The notes under the pieces are model-generated. The model made no database searches. It worked only from the letters and a program-made list of their open reading frames with translations, and was not told the DNA's origin. From Stercorarius parasiticus (Eukaryota; Chordata; Aves; Charadriiformes; Stercorariidae): DNA of 64,000 bases. The stretch is from NCBI GenBank assembly GCA_013396915.1, contig VWZL01001967.1, positions 149,599 to 213,598 on the forward strand, in the 5' to 3' direction. The translations under genes and the position numbers were made by a program. Shown piece by piece: positions 53,339 through 64,000 of this stretch (positions are counted from its first letter, which is position 1; each line of letters begins with the position of its first letter).

Positions 53339-56300
53339 CTGATTTGCAGAAGTATTTCCCAAAGAGAAAGAAATTAGTGGATATTTAATTACATAAGCAT
53401 ACACACGAAATACATGAACATTCTAGTTTAGCATGGGTGACCAGTGAAAAACAATATTAACTTTTAATTGGGTTATACTTCAGCAAAACCAACCTTTTTC
53501 TAAAGAATGTCAAATCGAAGCACACAGGAAATTTTAACATTATCCTACGAGACTCATCCAGTTTCAAACTGTCAACTTCTTCCCATGCTTATATGTTTGA
53601 ATTATTTACATCTATGACAGATAAAAACTGAAAACTAAGCTCACTGCACTGCCTTCACTTTTTCTTTTTTTTTTAAATATAGTGCTAAGTAAAATTACTA
53701 CTTCCTCATTCATTCAGGGATATTTTCTGTAAACATGGCCATCAAAATATTTTGCCTTCCAGTATCTGGAAATACAAATGCATTTTAGAAGAAAAAAAAA
53801 ACCTAAACAACATAACGGCAAATTCAAACGGATGGCATTCCAGTCCCAGTTCTAATTACTTATCAACACAAACTCTTAATAGGAATTAAATAAAAACAAA
53901 AGGCATATAAACATAACATACATCTGCATAGCATAGGTAGGAAGCATACAGTGATTTACTTGTGCAGTTCTGAATAGCTTTTATTACAGCTGTGGCAGTA
54001 TTCCCCCTTTTAGAGGAAAAGACCTCTGGAGTCTCTGCAGAATATATATTGCACAAGGGAGCACCTCACAATAAAACCAACTTCCAACCATCTGCAAAGT
54101 GATGTTCACTCAAGGTATTTAGATTAGTGACAGTCTGCTGTAGCTGCCAGCACTTTCCCTCCCTGGGCAGGAGATCAGGAAGTCCATCTTCTAAGCTGGA
54201 GTTCAGTTACTGACTCCCCCTCCCCAGGAACAGAAAAGCTGTTGAGACCCTTCCACATGGAGCCCTGATGATTGCAAACCCCTATTCCTTGGTCTTGCCT
54301 TGACAGGTTTTGAAGACAACTTCTGGATCACAGCCTTAGCAGCTGTGACAGGAAGCACACACTTGCTGGTGTCGATCGAATTCACCTCTTCTTCACAAAA
54401 AGTGAAGGCTACTCTGCCTGCTCTGCCTCTGGTGGAACAAGACACCAGTTCCCACCACCCCTTGGAATGGCACCGAGCCAATCTTTGTCCATCTTAATGA
54501 TGCAGTTGACGGTTGCCACGGACAGTGCAGGGACGGAGCTATTTAAGGGAGGGAACACCATATACTTTATGGATAGAGAAATAAAGAATGAATTTTAGTA
54601 TTATTTTCATAAGATTAATTAGATTACCAGGATCTCCTAAAATATCCTGAAACGTTTTGCCTCAGGCCAAGCTAAACTAAAAACCTTAATTTAGGAAGGT
54701 ACACTACATAAAAGTCAGTTACCTTCTACAAGCATTTCCCTAGGGAACAAACAGACAGTTTTCTTAGCCCAGGTGGATGCCAAGTTTTGATTCAATGACA
54801 TACTCCTCCACAAAAAAAGTCACATTTCCTCACTACTTTAAGAAACTTTATGGCAAATCAGAAGTCTAAGACAACCCAAAATAAGTTAAAATTAGCTTTG
54901 GGCAGTTATAAAAACACTAGTCAAAGAATAACTGAAATAGCCCCTCCAAATATTTGTCAAAGGTGGAATAACACCTGTCTGTTGGATACTTGAAAGCTGT
55001 GAAATGAGACATACTTTGATATTTGATTACAGTTACTTATTTTATTGTATTCTATAACTTTTATGTGCTTTTAAATACAAGTTCATGCAAAATATTGTTT
55101 CTTTTTAAAAGAATGTAAAACATAGGCAAGCAGATTAACCCTGTAAGTAGAAGAATGTAGCATGAGTAGTACTTCAAATTTAAAACTCTACCCTGCTACA
55201 AAGACGTCAAGATTTTGGTTTATAGAAGTAATTGCATTATCTGGAATCTCGATAAAAACATTCTCCCAGAGGGCAGTCACGTAGTAATCCCTGGCTTTTC
55301 TCCCCTACTGATTCTTGGCCCAAAATGAGATGACACATTTGCAGTTGGTTCCAACTAACCTGCATAAATCAGAAAAACATGGAGAATCAAGGCTCAGGTA
55401 TTTTTACTGTGTTGCTGCAGCAGCTTCTTCACATTCTCATTAAAGAATTTGCATTTGGTGCTTTTAATGATGGAATACACTAAGCCAAAAAGCGCTCATT
55501 CTCTATGTCATACTTTTGACAAAGGGAAGAGAGAAGACATACAAGTGCAGTTTCAACTGGTTTACAATAGGTTATACCTATTCCTGAAACAAATTTAATT
55601 GGATAAAGGACATGTACTTTTCTCTTTATTTTTTCTCCCTGATTTCTGCTATTAGCTCAGAGTCTTCAAGGTTCAATTTTCTCTTTGCACATACCTGGAA
55701 GTGTTTTATGTGCATATTAGATCACTAACAGCCCCGTATCTCTTCTCTCCTCTGTTATATTCTCTCTCCTCCATTAACAACCAAAATAACAATCTTTGTA
55801 TTGTATTTATTAAAAAATCTTTAGCTTGCTCTGTCTCCTTTCCCACTTTTTAGCTGTCCTCTGTCCTCCATTTCTTTTCTTTTTCTTTAGTTTTGTCTTC
55901 TCTTTGACAATACATGCCTTTTCCTTCTCCCCCTGCCTGCCACCTCTTTGAAATGTAAAGAAAACTGCAGAGGATCTTATCAAAGACTATGTCTCCTTTT
56001 TTTGCCCAGCTTTTCTCATCTTGGTGTACATTCTGTGAAGCAGCTTTCTTCTGTGACACCTCCATTAGCATTATTTTCTCTCTAATAATGAAACTATGAT
56101 ATGCTTTGGTCAAGTGTAGAATAGCCAATTTATTTAGCTATCCATTTTAGCACTTCACTGGTCTTATAACTCAATTATTAGATATCACGTAGGCAGCCAG
56201 ATCTCCATTTCTAAACAGTTTACATCCAGATTGTGATTTCCATAGCCTTTAAGGATAGGATATATACATGCATTTTAGGCTAGCTGTTGTCTTATCTGGA

Positions 56301-56344
56301 GCCAAAAGAATATTTAGTAGAATATTTTAGTAGAATCAGCACTG

Positions 56345-56895
56345 CATCCCCATGGCGGTGAGGTCTAGCTGCATATGACACACTGTTGACAGGATCATAG
56401 CCAGGAGACAAAGGGAAATGACTAATCCCCTCTATTTGGCACTTGTGAGACCACATCTGAAATGCTGTATCCAGTCCGATCCTCTCATGGATGTCCTGAA
56501 GCAAGTCCAGCAGAAAGCCATCAAGATGATTAGGGATCTGCCACACATGGCTTATGAGGAATTTGAATGAGTTGAGTTAGTTGGTTTTAAGGAAAGAAGG
56601 CTAAAGGAGGATTTTATTGGGTTTTAGCTGCCTTGTGAGCGAATATACAGAAGACAGAGACAGATTCTTCTCTTGGAGACAAGTCGTAACACAAATAACT
56701 CAGAGTTATGGGTAAGAGATTTTTCACAGTGAGGGAAGTCAAACACTGGAACAAGTTGCTCAGAAACGTTGCAGAATCTCCACTGCTCGAGATGTGCAAA
56801 ACTCATCTGGATATAGCAACCTGATCTGACTTAGGAGATCACCCCATTCTGAGCAGGTGTGAACTGGATGATATTCACAGGTCACTTCCTGACTA
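56345..56895 (+). mobile_element. CR1 LINE 3' fragment
   Basis: Sense-strand CR1 remnant. Typical diverged phrases occur in order: CACTTGTGAGACCACATCTG, then AGCAGAAAGCCATCAAGATG, TATGAGGAA, AACACTGGAACAAGTTGCTC, and the end AACTGGATGATATTCACAGG. It covers the last part of ORF2 and the 3' UTR, with no intact frame. The terminal ATTCTATG-type tail is not preserved. It lies upstream of the placed MIPOL1 exons, in the orientation opposite to the gene. Confidence 0.85.
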
Positions 56896-57015
56896 CCTAT
56901 TTAATTATTCTAAGGATTGCAATAAAACAAACCCACCAGAACTAGTATTCTTACAATACACTAAAGTCTGGGTTGCTTTCTGCTTTACAAGGTAGGACAG
57001 TAGAGCAGGGGGAAT

Positions 57016-57041
57016 AAAAAAAAAAAAAAAAGAAAAAAAAA
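57016..57041 (+). repeat. A-rich run
   Basis: A run of about 17 A bases, one G, then about nine more A bases. It follows a GGGGGAAT stretch and may be a retroposon tail or a simple repeat. Confidence 0.8.
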
Positions 57042-59188
57042 GCCAGCGGTGAAGCTCAACCGAAGACGATCCACTTGGCAAAGAGGCAGAACGCCAACAG
57101 GGAGGAAACGGTGCACCAGTAGCATCAGCACAGCATTTCGAGGACTACTTGTCTCAAGAACCCATTTCATCCAGTTTGCTACATTGCATTAGGCCAAATG
57201 TCAAATGCTAGTTTGCACACCCTCCTTCAATAAACCAAAACTGGACTACTGATACAGATATTTCATCTGCCTTTCTGAAAGCACTTGCCTCGAGCCCCAC
57301 AAAAATCCACCCACACCCCCCAAACTTAAGAAAAAGTCACTGTGACTAAAGAGCTACAAAGCTAACTATGGAGATGATTCAAGAAACAGAGAACTTATGT
57401 TTGCAAAATTCATCGTCTATTATATTTACTATCTTGAAATTCCCAAATCATAATTTCTTCTACCACAGAAGTAAGTTGCTAGCCTAGATTTTACCACAAA
57501 AGCAAAAATGAAGTCACAGAACATTATACGCCCATAAAAATGAGAAGCGGTAACTTAGTGACAGATTCATAAACCACTACTATAAGTAATAGCATTAAGC
57601 AGAAATGATATCCTGCCAAAAGCATTCCAATTTAATTGTTCTGCTGCCTTCACCGAAAGAAGGAAGATCAAACAGGGACTTAGTGAAGAAAATGAGGCAA
57701 CAAACCCCACTGAAGCAGAGAAACTCAGTTTATCCAGCCAACTTATATTTCTCAAAGTACCTTCAAATAGCACCATTTTTCCTGACAGCAAATGCTCTAA
57801 AAATAAAAAGCATAAAGGCTACAAACAGCGTGGATATTGGAGCCTGACCAAGAACTGTCACGAGCGCTGAACTTGCAGAGGCCTGTCAGAAACGTGCCAA
57901 CCTTTCAAGACCCAGTCCTGTGCACAGGGACTGCGAGGGGCCCATTGGTCTCTCGCAGGGAAATGCAGCCGCACTGGTTACGTATTTGTCAGACTGTTTC
58001 GAACAGCATGAAAATGTACCTCTACTGCTGTTGTAAACCAACATATCCAGTGCACTGTATCTACCCCAAATTATTTATGCACTCAAATTCAACAGCATAC
58101 ATTTCAGCTGCTTAAGAAAATCGCGTCACCTGAAATTTCACAAGCTAAAAAGAGCAGAGAAACAAAACCACACTGACTCCAGATCAGCCAGTTTTGTTCT
58201 TTTTTAAGAGAATTAACTAAGCTGTCATTTGCTTAGATCACTATCTGAAGAGAAAGCTATTCTTTAGCTGAAAGCATAATTGCTCCATAAACTACGCTTG
58301 CACAGCACTAAGAGCATTGGAACATATAGTGTTGCTCAGGTGTGAACAAAACATACTTTTGACTCAATAAACATACAGTCTCTCCTCAACTTTTGATTTA
58401 TTTTTTTTTAAATCTAGCAACTGGATCCAGTACATAGTGCCTTCATTGACAACAACTAGTAATTTCTTCCTCATAAGTGAGAAGTGGAGGGAGTTACAGG
58501 GGAATGGCACACTTCAGGACATGCGTGTTACGCTCTTAACAACATTTCAGAGCATATTCAGCACCTATGCATTGGCTGTGTACTTTACAACATGCTCAAC
58601 ATGTATGATATATAACATGCCCTATCATGTATTGTTGCTTATTTAGGTATGATTAGCAGGCTAGCATTTTTAGAAACTTAATCCAGATGCTTCTCTCAAA
58701 CTTAATGCAATATCAAAGAAACCTGAAAGCCAGTGCTATTTAAAATAGCAAGCTGCACATCCAGAAATGGTCTTGGACCGTCAGAGAAGAATCAGATATT
58801 CTGAGTTGGGCCAGAACACAATGAGAACTGGAGAACAGTCAGTGAAATTAAGTCTGTTGAGAATGTCCAGAATTTAAATGGAAGCTAAAAATCAAAGAGG
58901 CTAAACCTGCAAACATTCAGCACCATGGAGTAGTTGCACTGCTTCCTTTTCTTGCACCAAAGGAAGGTACAAGATTAAAGGTGAGTTGCCATTGACTCCA
59001 AATCAGTGCCAGGCAGAGGTATTAGCTAACAAAGTTTAGATCATCAGCCACATGATCACAGACATTTCTGACAGATCCATCTCCCTGCCAAATTTTAAGA
59101 AAGCAATGCAAAACATGACCATATACCGGCTTCCCAATCAAACTACTGCAATATTTTTGTTTACATCGGGGAAAACAATGTATTTACC

Positions 59189-59212
59189 GTTAAACCCTAG
59201 TTAAACCCTAGT
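59189..59212 (+). repeat. Two copies of GTTAAACCCTA
   Basis: GTTAAACCCTA repeated in tandem, followed by GTTT. A short direct duplication. Confidence 0.8.
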
Positions 59213-60118
59213 TTGGAAAATATCCAAAACCTTCTCTCAGCTTAAACTTACTGAAAAAAAAGTCACCTTCACCCAGTAGGAAAGAAATGAGTACTGTGGA
59301 AAAAGAAAAATCTCCATCTAAAACGGTCACATTATAAACAGTGGAAAACTTAAACAAAATGCAGAGGTGCAGGACGACTTTAAGCACAGGCAGAACTGAG
59401 ACACAGCCCATAATGAAAGCTGTTATTTCTGTTCTTGTCCAGCCAACGAAATAGTTGAGCTTTTTTTGGAAATACACATTTGAATAAATTGTTCTCATTC
59501 CTCAATCTTGTCATCTTTTATAATGATCCACAACATGAGGAATAAAGAAGCTGGACAGACTTACTTTTTAAAAGACATTTCTTTACTGGGTTTTGAAGAA
59601 AGATCATTTAAAACCCTTTGTAAGCACATTATTCAGCCAAAAACACAGAAGTAATTTACAGTGAAGAAGCCTTAAAGAATTCCTCTGAGAACATAAACTA
59701 CAAAGAGCTTCATGTAAGTTGAGGGTTACACAACTGACAGAAAAAGTTCTTATTAGGTGTTCTGAGCCCTAAAATCAGATTCTTTCCACACAGACAAATG
59801 GAAAAAAAAAATCCTGGAAAAATTCAAGACCTAGGATTATCTAGCCAGTTTCAGCAAGATTATTCTCTTCGGTTTTTTTGTAAAAAGAAACAGATGGATG
59901 TTCTCTTCTTTCTTGCAACCTCATCACAAATTCCGATATCTTGCATTCATTATTCCTTGATTCATCAAGATACATTAATGTTTTCATTGCCAAAACACTT
60001 GACACCAGAGGTGAAAAGAAGAAATTATGTGAGGTTGCAGAGAGCTGAGACAGCAGCTGAGTCTTGGCCCCACACCAGTTATTCCTGGGCGGAGCAAAGA
60101 ATTTCTAAAACCACTTAC

Positions 60119-60266
60119 TAGACGAAGGAGGCAAAATTCTTCTTTAGCACTTCTGAAACCCGGGCTTATTTTGATGCCTGCTTTCTCTTGCACATAATTG
60201 TGCTGAACAGTTTGAAGCTTGATTGCCAGATATTCTGGGCATTACAACTTGCACTGCTTGGCATCA
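60119..60266 (-). other. Candidate non-coding exon C
   Basis: 148 bases with a long T-rich tract and TTTCTAG acceptor, and a consensus CTA/GTAAGT donor; the pair is among the best-looking splice sites in the upstream region. All three frames contain stops. One frame is open for the last 41 codons, from CPEYLAIKLQTVQHNY onward to the donor. It fits a 5' UTR or poison exon of the minus-strand transcript, or a chance pseudo-exon. Confidence 0.28.
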
Positions 60267-62084
60267 CTAGAAAGTAAAAATTAAAAAAAAATAATCACGA
60301 CTTTATAGCTACACAAGTACAGATAAAACACAAGATTAAGAAAAGGGGAAATCTGGCCAACAGTTCAAATACTCAGAACAACTCTGAGGACATTCTCGGA
60401 CATTGTCAAGCTGCAAGACTCGTAGACTCCAGAGTTTTACCTCCCCTTTCATGTTGAAGGAGCACCTGACTAAGTTAGGTATGTGCACTAGGATGGCTTC
60501 TTTGCCTAATCACAGCACTAGAAAAAAACCTCCTAAATAGCTTCCTATTTCATAGTCAAACTGGGAGGAAAGAAGGGAGAAAGTCCTCTGGAATACTTCT
60601 TAAAACATATTATGAATAAAGGCAACTTTGTTTTAGTGTTGTGCTTTCGCGACTCCTTGCTGCCAAAGGCAAATTTTAACATGTTCAGACTTTAATGTTA
60701 AAAAAGGCATAATTTTTCTGATAAAGTTATGCCACTTTGACACTGCCTTCATAGTGGTCTTCAATATTCTTCTTTAAATGTCTTCAAGACTTTAAAGCCA
60801 CATCATCTCAAAAATTATTTCCATTTGTAAAAACTTATGTTTTTACTTAAGTCAGTCAGTCCCAGCCCTCTTGTGTTTTCTTCTTATCTAAAGGAAGTAT
60901 TTCACTGTACTCAGTTCTTCAGCTGGACTGTGCATTTGCTGAGCAGACTGGTTTGGGAAAAGAGGTAAAAAGTTGTTGCAGTTTTTGCCACAACTTAGCT
61001 TATTACAACATGTTGTTCCTGCTTGAAAAGAGTTAAGTGAGTTTAATTTACTCATCACACTTAACTTCACTAAGGTGTAAGATTATTTTTTGTTTTTATT
61101 GAAGACACTCGTTAAAATAAGCTAAACCTAAGGAAAAGGTATCTCAGTACTTAAAAGTTTTGCACAGTGCTTTCAGGACAGGTTGAAAAAAAAGACACCT
61201 AGCCTCAGACATCCATTAATAGACACCTACCTAAAAACCTGTTTCTCAAGATATTTGAGAAGTCCAGAGACCCTACAACTAGCAAACTCATGCTCCAATC
61301 AGTATTTTTTTTAATCAGATGGGATGCGGTTTTGTTTCAAAATATTTTAGATAGCATTAGATAATTTTTACAAACTTATTTAGAACTGGCATTTAACATT
61401 AGTGTGAATTAATTTCTATAGCAACTGGAATAAAATTTTGCTTTTAGTTACAGTATTGCATTCTGGTATTAGTAAACAGTGTCACTTTTACACAGAATTA
61501 TATTACATAGCATTACAGTTTAAGAAAAAGGTCCATTACGGAGTTATTTTATTACATGTGGGATTTTTAAGAACTGCAGATGTACGGATAATTAATTTCC
61601 CTGATCTCTCTAATAGACTGAATGGCTGTATTATTGGAAAGAAAGTGTAATGTGTAATACTAAATGGGCTCTCAATAAAGTATCTGGTTTGATTTTTTTT
61701 TTTTTTTTGGTAACTTTAAAGATAAATTTGAAATGTTTACATTACACCAAGTAGAAAACAAGCTACTGGGCAGATACAACTGGAGGGGAACCTCAGTATG
61801 ATAACAGCATATGCTATTTTTAGTAAGTTTTCTCTCATAAGTGTAAGACAGTGAATGTTTGCCAAAAGAATTTTACATCCAGGAGGGTTTTTGAAATATG
61901 AAAGATACTTTTAAACTATGAAAAGAATTATAATTTTTGCCTAATATTTAGTAACCTTCAGATACTGTAATTCCACTTTAGATCCTGCAAAAACATTCTG
62001 GAGACAAATATTAGTCTACCACTGGATAGTGAAGAGGAGGAACAAAATTACATTTCAAGGGGAAACTGTTTTAATTAGAGTTAC

Positions 62085-62174
62085 CTTGTACACCTGCACA
62101 GCAGTCACCTTCAGTACAGTGTGAGAAAAAGTGTTACACTCCACAACTGTGTTTATTCTTTCTGCCATCAAGTT
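62085..62174 (-). other. Candidate exon B with a start codon
   Basis: 90 bases between acceptor TTTATGGACTCAG and donor CAAG/GTAACT. The open frame is NLMAERINTVVECNTFSHTV, then LKVTAVQVYK, phase 0 in and out, with an ATG in a fair context (ACTTGATGG). It would join candidate 53294-53338 in phase, but that chain then meets a stop in the exon at 50634-50739. The protein is not recognised. The frame could be a chance one. Confidence 0.22.
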
Positions 62175-62177
62175 CTG

Positions 62178-62208
62178 AGTCCATAAAGCAAGAAGTCCAT
62201 AAAGCTCC
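62178..62208 (+). repeat. Tandem AGTCCATAAAGC
   Basis: AGTCCATAAAGC occurs twice with a four-base spacer, immediately upstream (in minus-strand terms) of candidate exon B. The duplication lies in what would be its acceptor tract. Confidence 0.8.
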
Positions 62209-62595
62209 CAGGCATGTTTATATCACCCTACATTTATGCCACTGCAGTGCAGAAAACTAACTTGAAACACCCTTAATTGGCTGACTATACATCCTAGGAT
62301 AACAGAGTCTTTTGATATATCCATTGCACCCTAATCCATAACATTTATGAGAAAGGAATCCTCCATGGGTGCTCCATTCTTTTATACTGCTGGGGTGCCA
62401 CAAACAAATTAGTGGGGTGGATCCACTAGTGCCCTTTCACAGTTGTATCGCATCAGAAATAGCCTCATTATGATCCTGAAAGAAATCCCATTGTATCAAA
62501 GAACGGATGGTGAGTCTATTCTCACAGGTAGCTGCATTTCCATATCTGTCCTTCTGCAGTCTAATTGATCTGTGCTGTTTGGAAAGAAAGCCTGA

Positions 62596-62865
62596 TCACA
62601 CAAGAAACAGACCTCAGTGATCCGATCACCAGCCCAGCAAATGAAAGCTGCTGACCTACAGTCTGTGCAGAAGCTTACCAAGCACTATACTAGAACTTCA
62701 TACTTGTTAAACCATTTGGTGCAGAAAACCCTTTACCTTGAAGCCTACCTAACAAATGAAAGAGTTGATCCTGACCCCGCCACAGTGGCCCGCCCTCTGC
62801 TGAAGCGGAACAAGTTACAAGCTCACAAACTACAACTACTGAAAAAAGCAAAAGACCACCTATAA
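62596..62865 (+). other. Unrecognised open frame (retrocopy or exon?)
   Basis: Open from just after a TGA at 62593-62595 to TAA at 62863-62865, with the first ATG at 62641 (74 residues). The composition looks like real protein: helical and basic, with KHYTRTSYLLNHLVQKTLYL in the middle and QAHKLQLLKKAKDHL at the end. No family is recognised. No poly(A) follows the stop and no clear acceptor precedes it, so neither a retrocopy nor an exon is demonstrated. It could be a decayed fragment of an unrelated gene. The opposite strand is also partly open. Confidence 0.25.
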
Positions 62866-62878
62866 TCCCAGAGTTTAC

Positions 62879-62932
62879 CTAGAAGACCTGTTCAGTGACT
62901 CACTACTCATCGCTACTACTCTCTGCCGTGAT
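62879..62932 (-). other. Candidate upstream exon A2
   Basis: 54 bases between acceptor TTAACCTGATTTAG and donor TTCTAG/GTAAAC. Joined in phase to candidate 63414-63481 it continues as LSRQRVVAMSSESLNRSS, then two bases. The only one of its three frames free of stops is the one set by the upstream candidate. It does not chain in frame to any other candidate I could find, so its place in a transcript is unknown. Confidence 0.25.
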
Positions 62933-63413
62933 CTAAATCAGGTTAACAGTAACAAATTACTGACCTCAGCGACGCTGGTATTTTGACAGGAGCCCAGAAA
63001 ACTTGGAGTCTGTAATAAGCAACAGATGTAGAAATCACTGCTTCTGTATAATAAGGGCAGCTGATCAAGACATGTTTTGGAAGCCAACACTTCTGAAAAA
63101 TGTCCAGCTTGACAAAATACCTGTCAGGTCTAGTAACACTTTTTGTGAAGCAGATGTCATGTCAAGAGGTCTTATTTCTTATCGCTCAAGGACTCAACAG
63201 CTCCAATACATTACATATGGAAAAACCTGTCACTGAACGTTACAGCTTATTTATGAAATATTTGTGGAAAGATGAGTGGCAGTCATTTTAGTTAGCTACC
63301 TACACATTTCAAATTTCAGCTTGCAAATTGGTTACTCAGAGGTTGTCTCCTTCTCTAGTTCAGACTGGCACAGACAGTCAGCTGAGGTACCTGAACCTGA
63401 GCTACCTCCTTAC

Positions 63414-63481
63414 AGGGTAAAATCATCAACAGCGTATGTTCTCTGTGAGGACCTAGAATCCATTTCATTGTCCCGCCAAAC
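63414..63481 (-). other. Candidate upstream exon A
   Basis: 68 bases between a strong acceptor (AACTATTTTTCAG) and a strong donor (ACCCT/GTAAGG). The frame reads VWRDNEMDSRSSQRTYAVDD, then FT plus two bases. It contains an ATG (MDSRSS) that could start translation. Its phase-2 end fits candidate exon 62879-62932. A plus-strand frame also runs across this stretch. No family is recognised, and pseudo-exons with good splice sites are common in introns. Confidence 0.3.
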
Positions 63482-64000
63482 CTGAAAAATAGTTAAATTT
63501 CCTTCTAGATAAAATAAGCCTTCCTGATAGAAGATGCTCCTGATAGGAAGCGATTTATTACAGAAATGGATTCTTAAATTATGAGTTCCACCATCTACAT
63601 AGCATTTGGATACCATCAACTACCTCTCCAGCACACACAAGGCTGTTTGAACAGGGCCAATCTAATTTCCAATGTTATTGCAGCAATAGTTCCATTCTCA
63701 ACCACAGACCTCAAGCAAGCTTTGCGTTAATCTCTTCTTAACAAAGACACACTAATTTGGCTACAGGTAACATAAGGGAGGACAGAGAGCATTAATACCT
63801 ATTTACTCCTTTGAAAAACAAAAATACTCAAAGCTCTAACATTTATAATGCAAGTAAAGAATGCATAGTAGGAAACATGGTACTTATTGGATTCATTTTA
63901 TTCACTTGGTATTTCCCACAGTAGTAATGTATTTTGCACGTGAAGGGGTTTCCATCTACTGACCTTGGCATCTGTCAGGACCATACTGTGATTTATATTG

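Larger units (their letters stand above)
50740..64000. other. Sequence upstream of the placed MIPOL1 exons
   Basis: AT-rich, with no CpG-island-like promoter. The MIPOL1 transcription start is therefore probably beyond 64,000, and most of this is likely first-intron sequence. It contains the CR1 fragment at 56.3-56.9 kb, a less AT-rich block at 54.12-54.55 kb, A-rich runs at 57.0 kb, the candidate exons listed separately, and an unrecognised plus-strand frame at 62.6 kb. I looked for the neighbouring carrier gene SLC25A21, which I recall as head-to-head with MIPOL1 in mammals, and saw no mitochondrial-carrier motif. Confidence 0.6.

Noticed and set aside
54720..54752. 17-base microexon candidate (GGAAATGC...) with AG and GT flanks
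   Set aside because: Too short to support without transcript data; such AG...GT pairs are frequent by chance.
57567..57847. Opposed frames on both strands near 57.6-57.8 kb
   Set aside because: No splice context, no motif and no continuity with other candidates.
1..64000. CRISPR arrays, operons, prophage, tRNA or rRNA genes
   Set aside because: No regularly spaced repeats, ribosome binding sites, compact gene strings or RNA-gene signatures; the window is vertebrate intronic DNA.
50740..64000. SLC25A21 first exon on the plus strand
   Set aside because: Expected from mammalian gene order, but no mitochondrial-carrier motif and no CpG-rich divergent promoter could be found here.

Overview
This is vertebrate nuclear DNA, AT-rich and almost entirely non-coding. 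It is most likely from a bird, or at least a sauropsid. The recognisable repeats are decayed CR1 non-LTR retrotransposons (35106-37015 on the minus strand, about 56345-56895 on the plus strand), and I see no primate- or rodent-type SINEs. No bacterial-style gene organisation is present, and nearly all long open frames are chance frames in intron sequence.

The one gene I can identify is MIPOL1 (mirror-image polydactyly 1, a coiled-coil protein), transcribed on the minus strand. Seven coding exons can be placed to the base: 49272-49351 (start codon at 49290), 32546-32732, 29634-29769, 28548-28653, 16105-16234, 10303-10336 and 9873-10043. All have GT/AG splice sites. The phases chain without a break (0/1/2/0/1/2/0/0), giving 783 coding bases, or 261 codons. 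The rest of the protein, roughly the last 170-180 residues judged by my memory of the human protein of about 440 residues, must lie beyond position 1.

Upstream of the MENWSK start there is a further well-formed exon (50634-50739). It joins the start-codon exon in an open frame, so it is either a 5' UTR exon or part of an N-terminal extension. Between 53 kb and 63.5 kb on the minus strand lie several weaker exon-like segments, two of which (63414-63481 and 62879-62932) also join in frame. These are candidates only.

Layout: 1-9.9 kb is intron running off the left edge. 9.9-10.3 kb holds two exons around a 259-base intron. 10.3-16.1 kb is intron with an unrecognised, slightly GC-richer block (12.7-15.1 kb) containing hairpins. 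16.1 kb is an exon. 16.2-28.5 kb is plain AT-rich intron. 28.5-32.7 kb holds three exons. 32.7-49.3 kb is a 16.5-kb intron carrying the large CR1 copy. 49.3-50.7 kb is the start-codon exon and the exon before it. 50.7-64 kb is upstream sequence with a CR1 fragment, candidate exons and an unrecognised open frame at 62.6 kb.

I found no new multi-gene system here. The observations most worth following are the possible MIPOL1 N-terminal extension, the upstream exon candidates, the unidentified 62.6-kb frame, and AT-rich segments that look like conserved regulatory elements.
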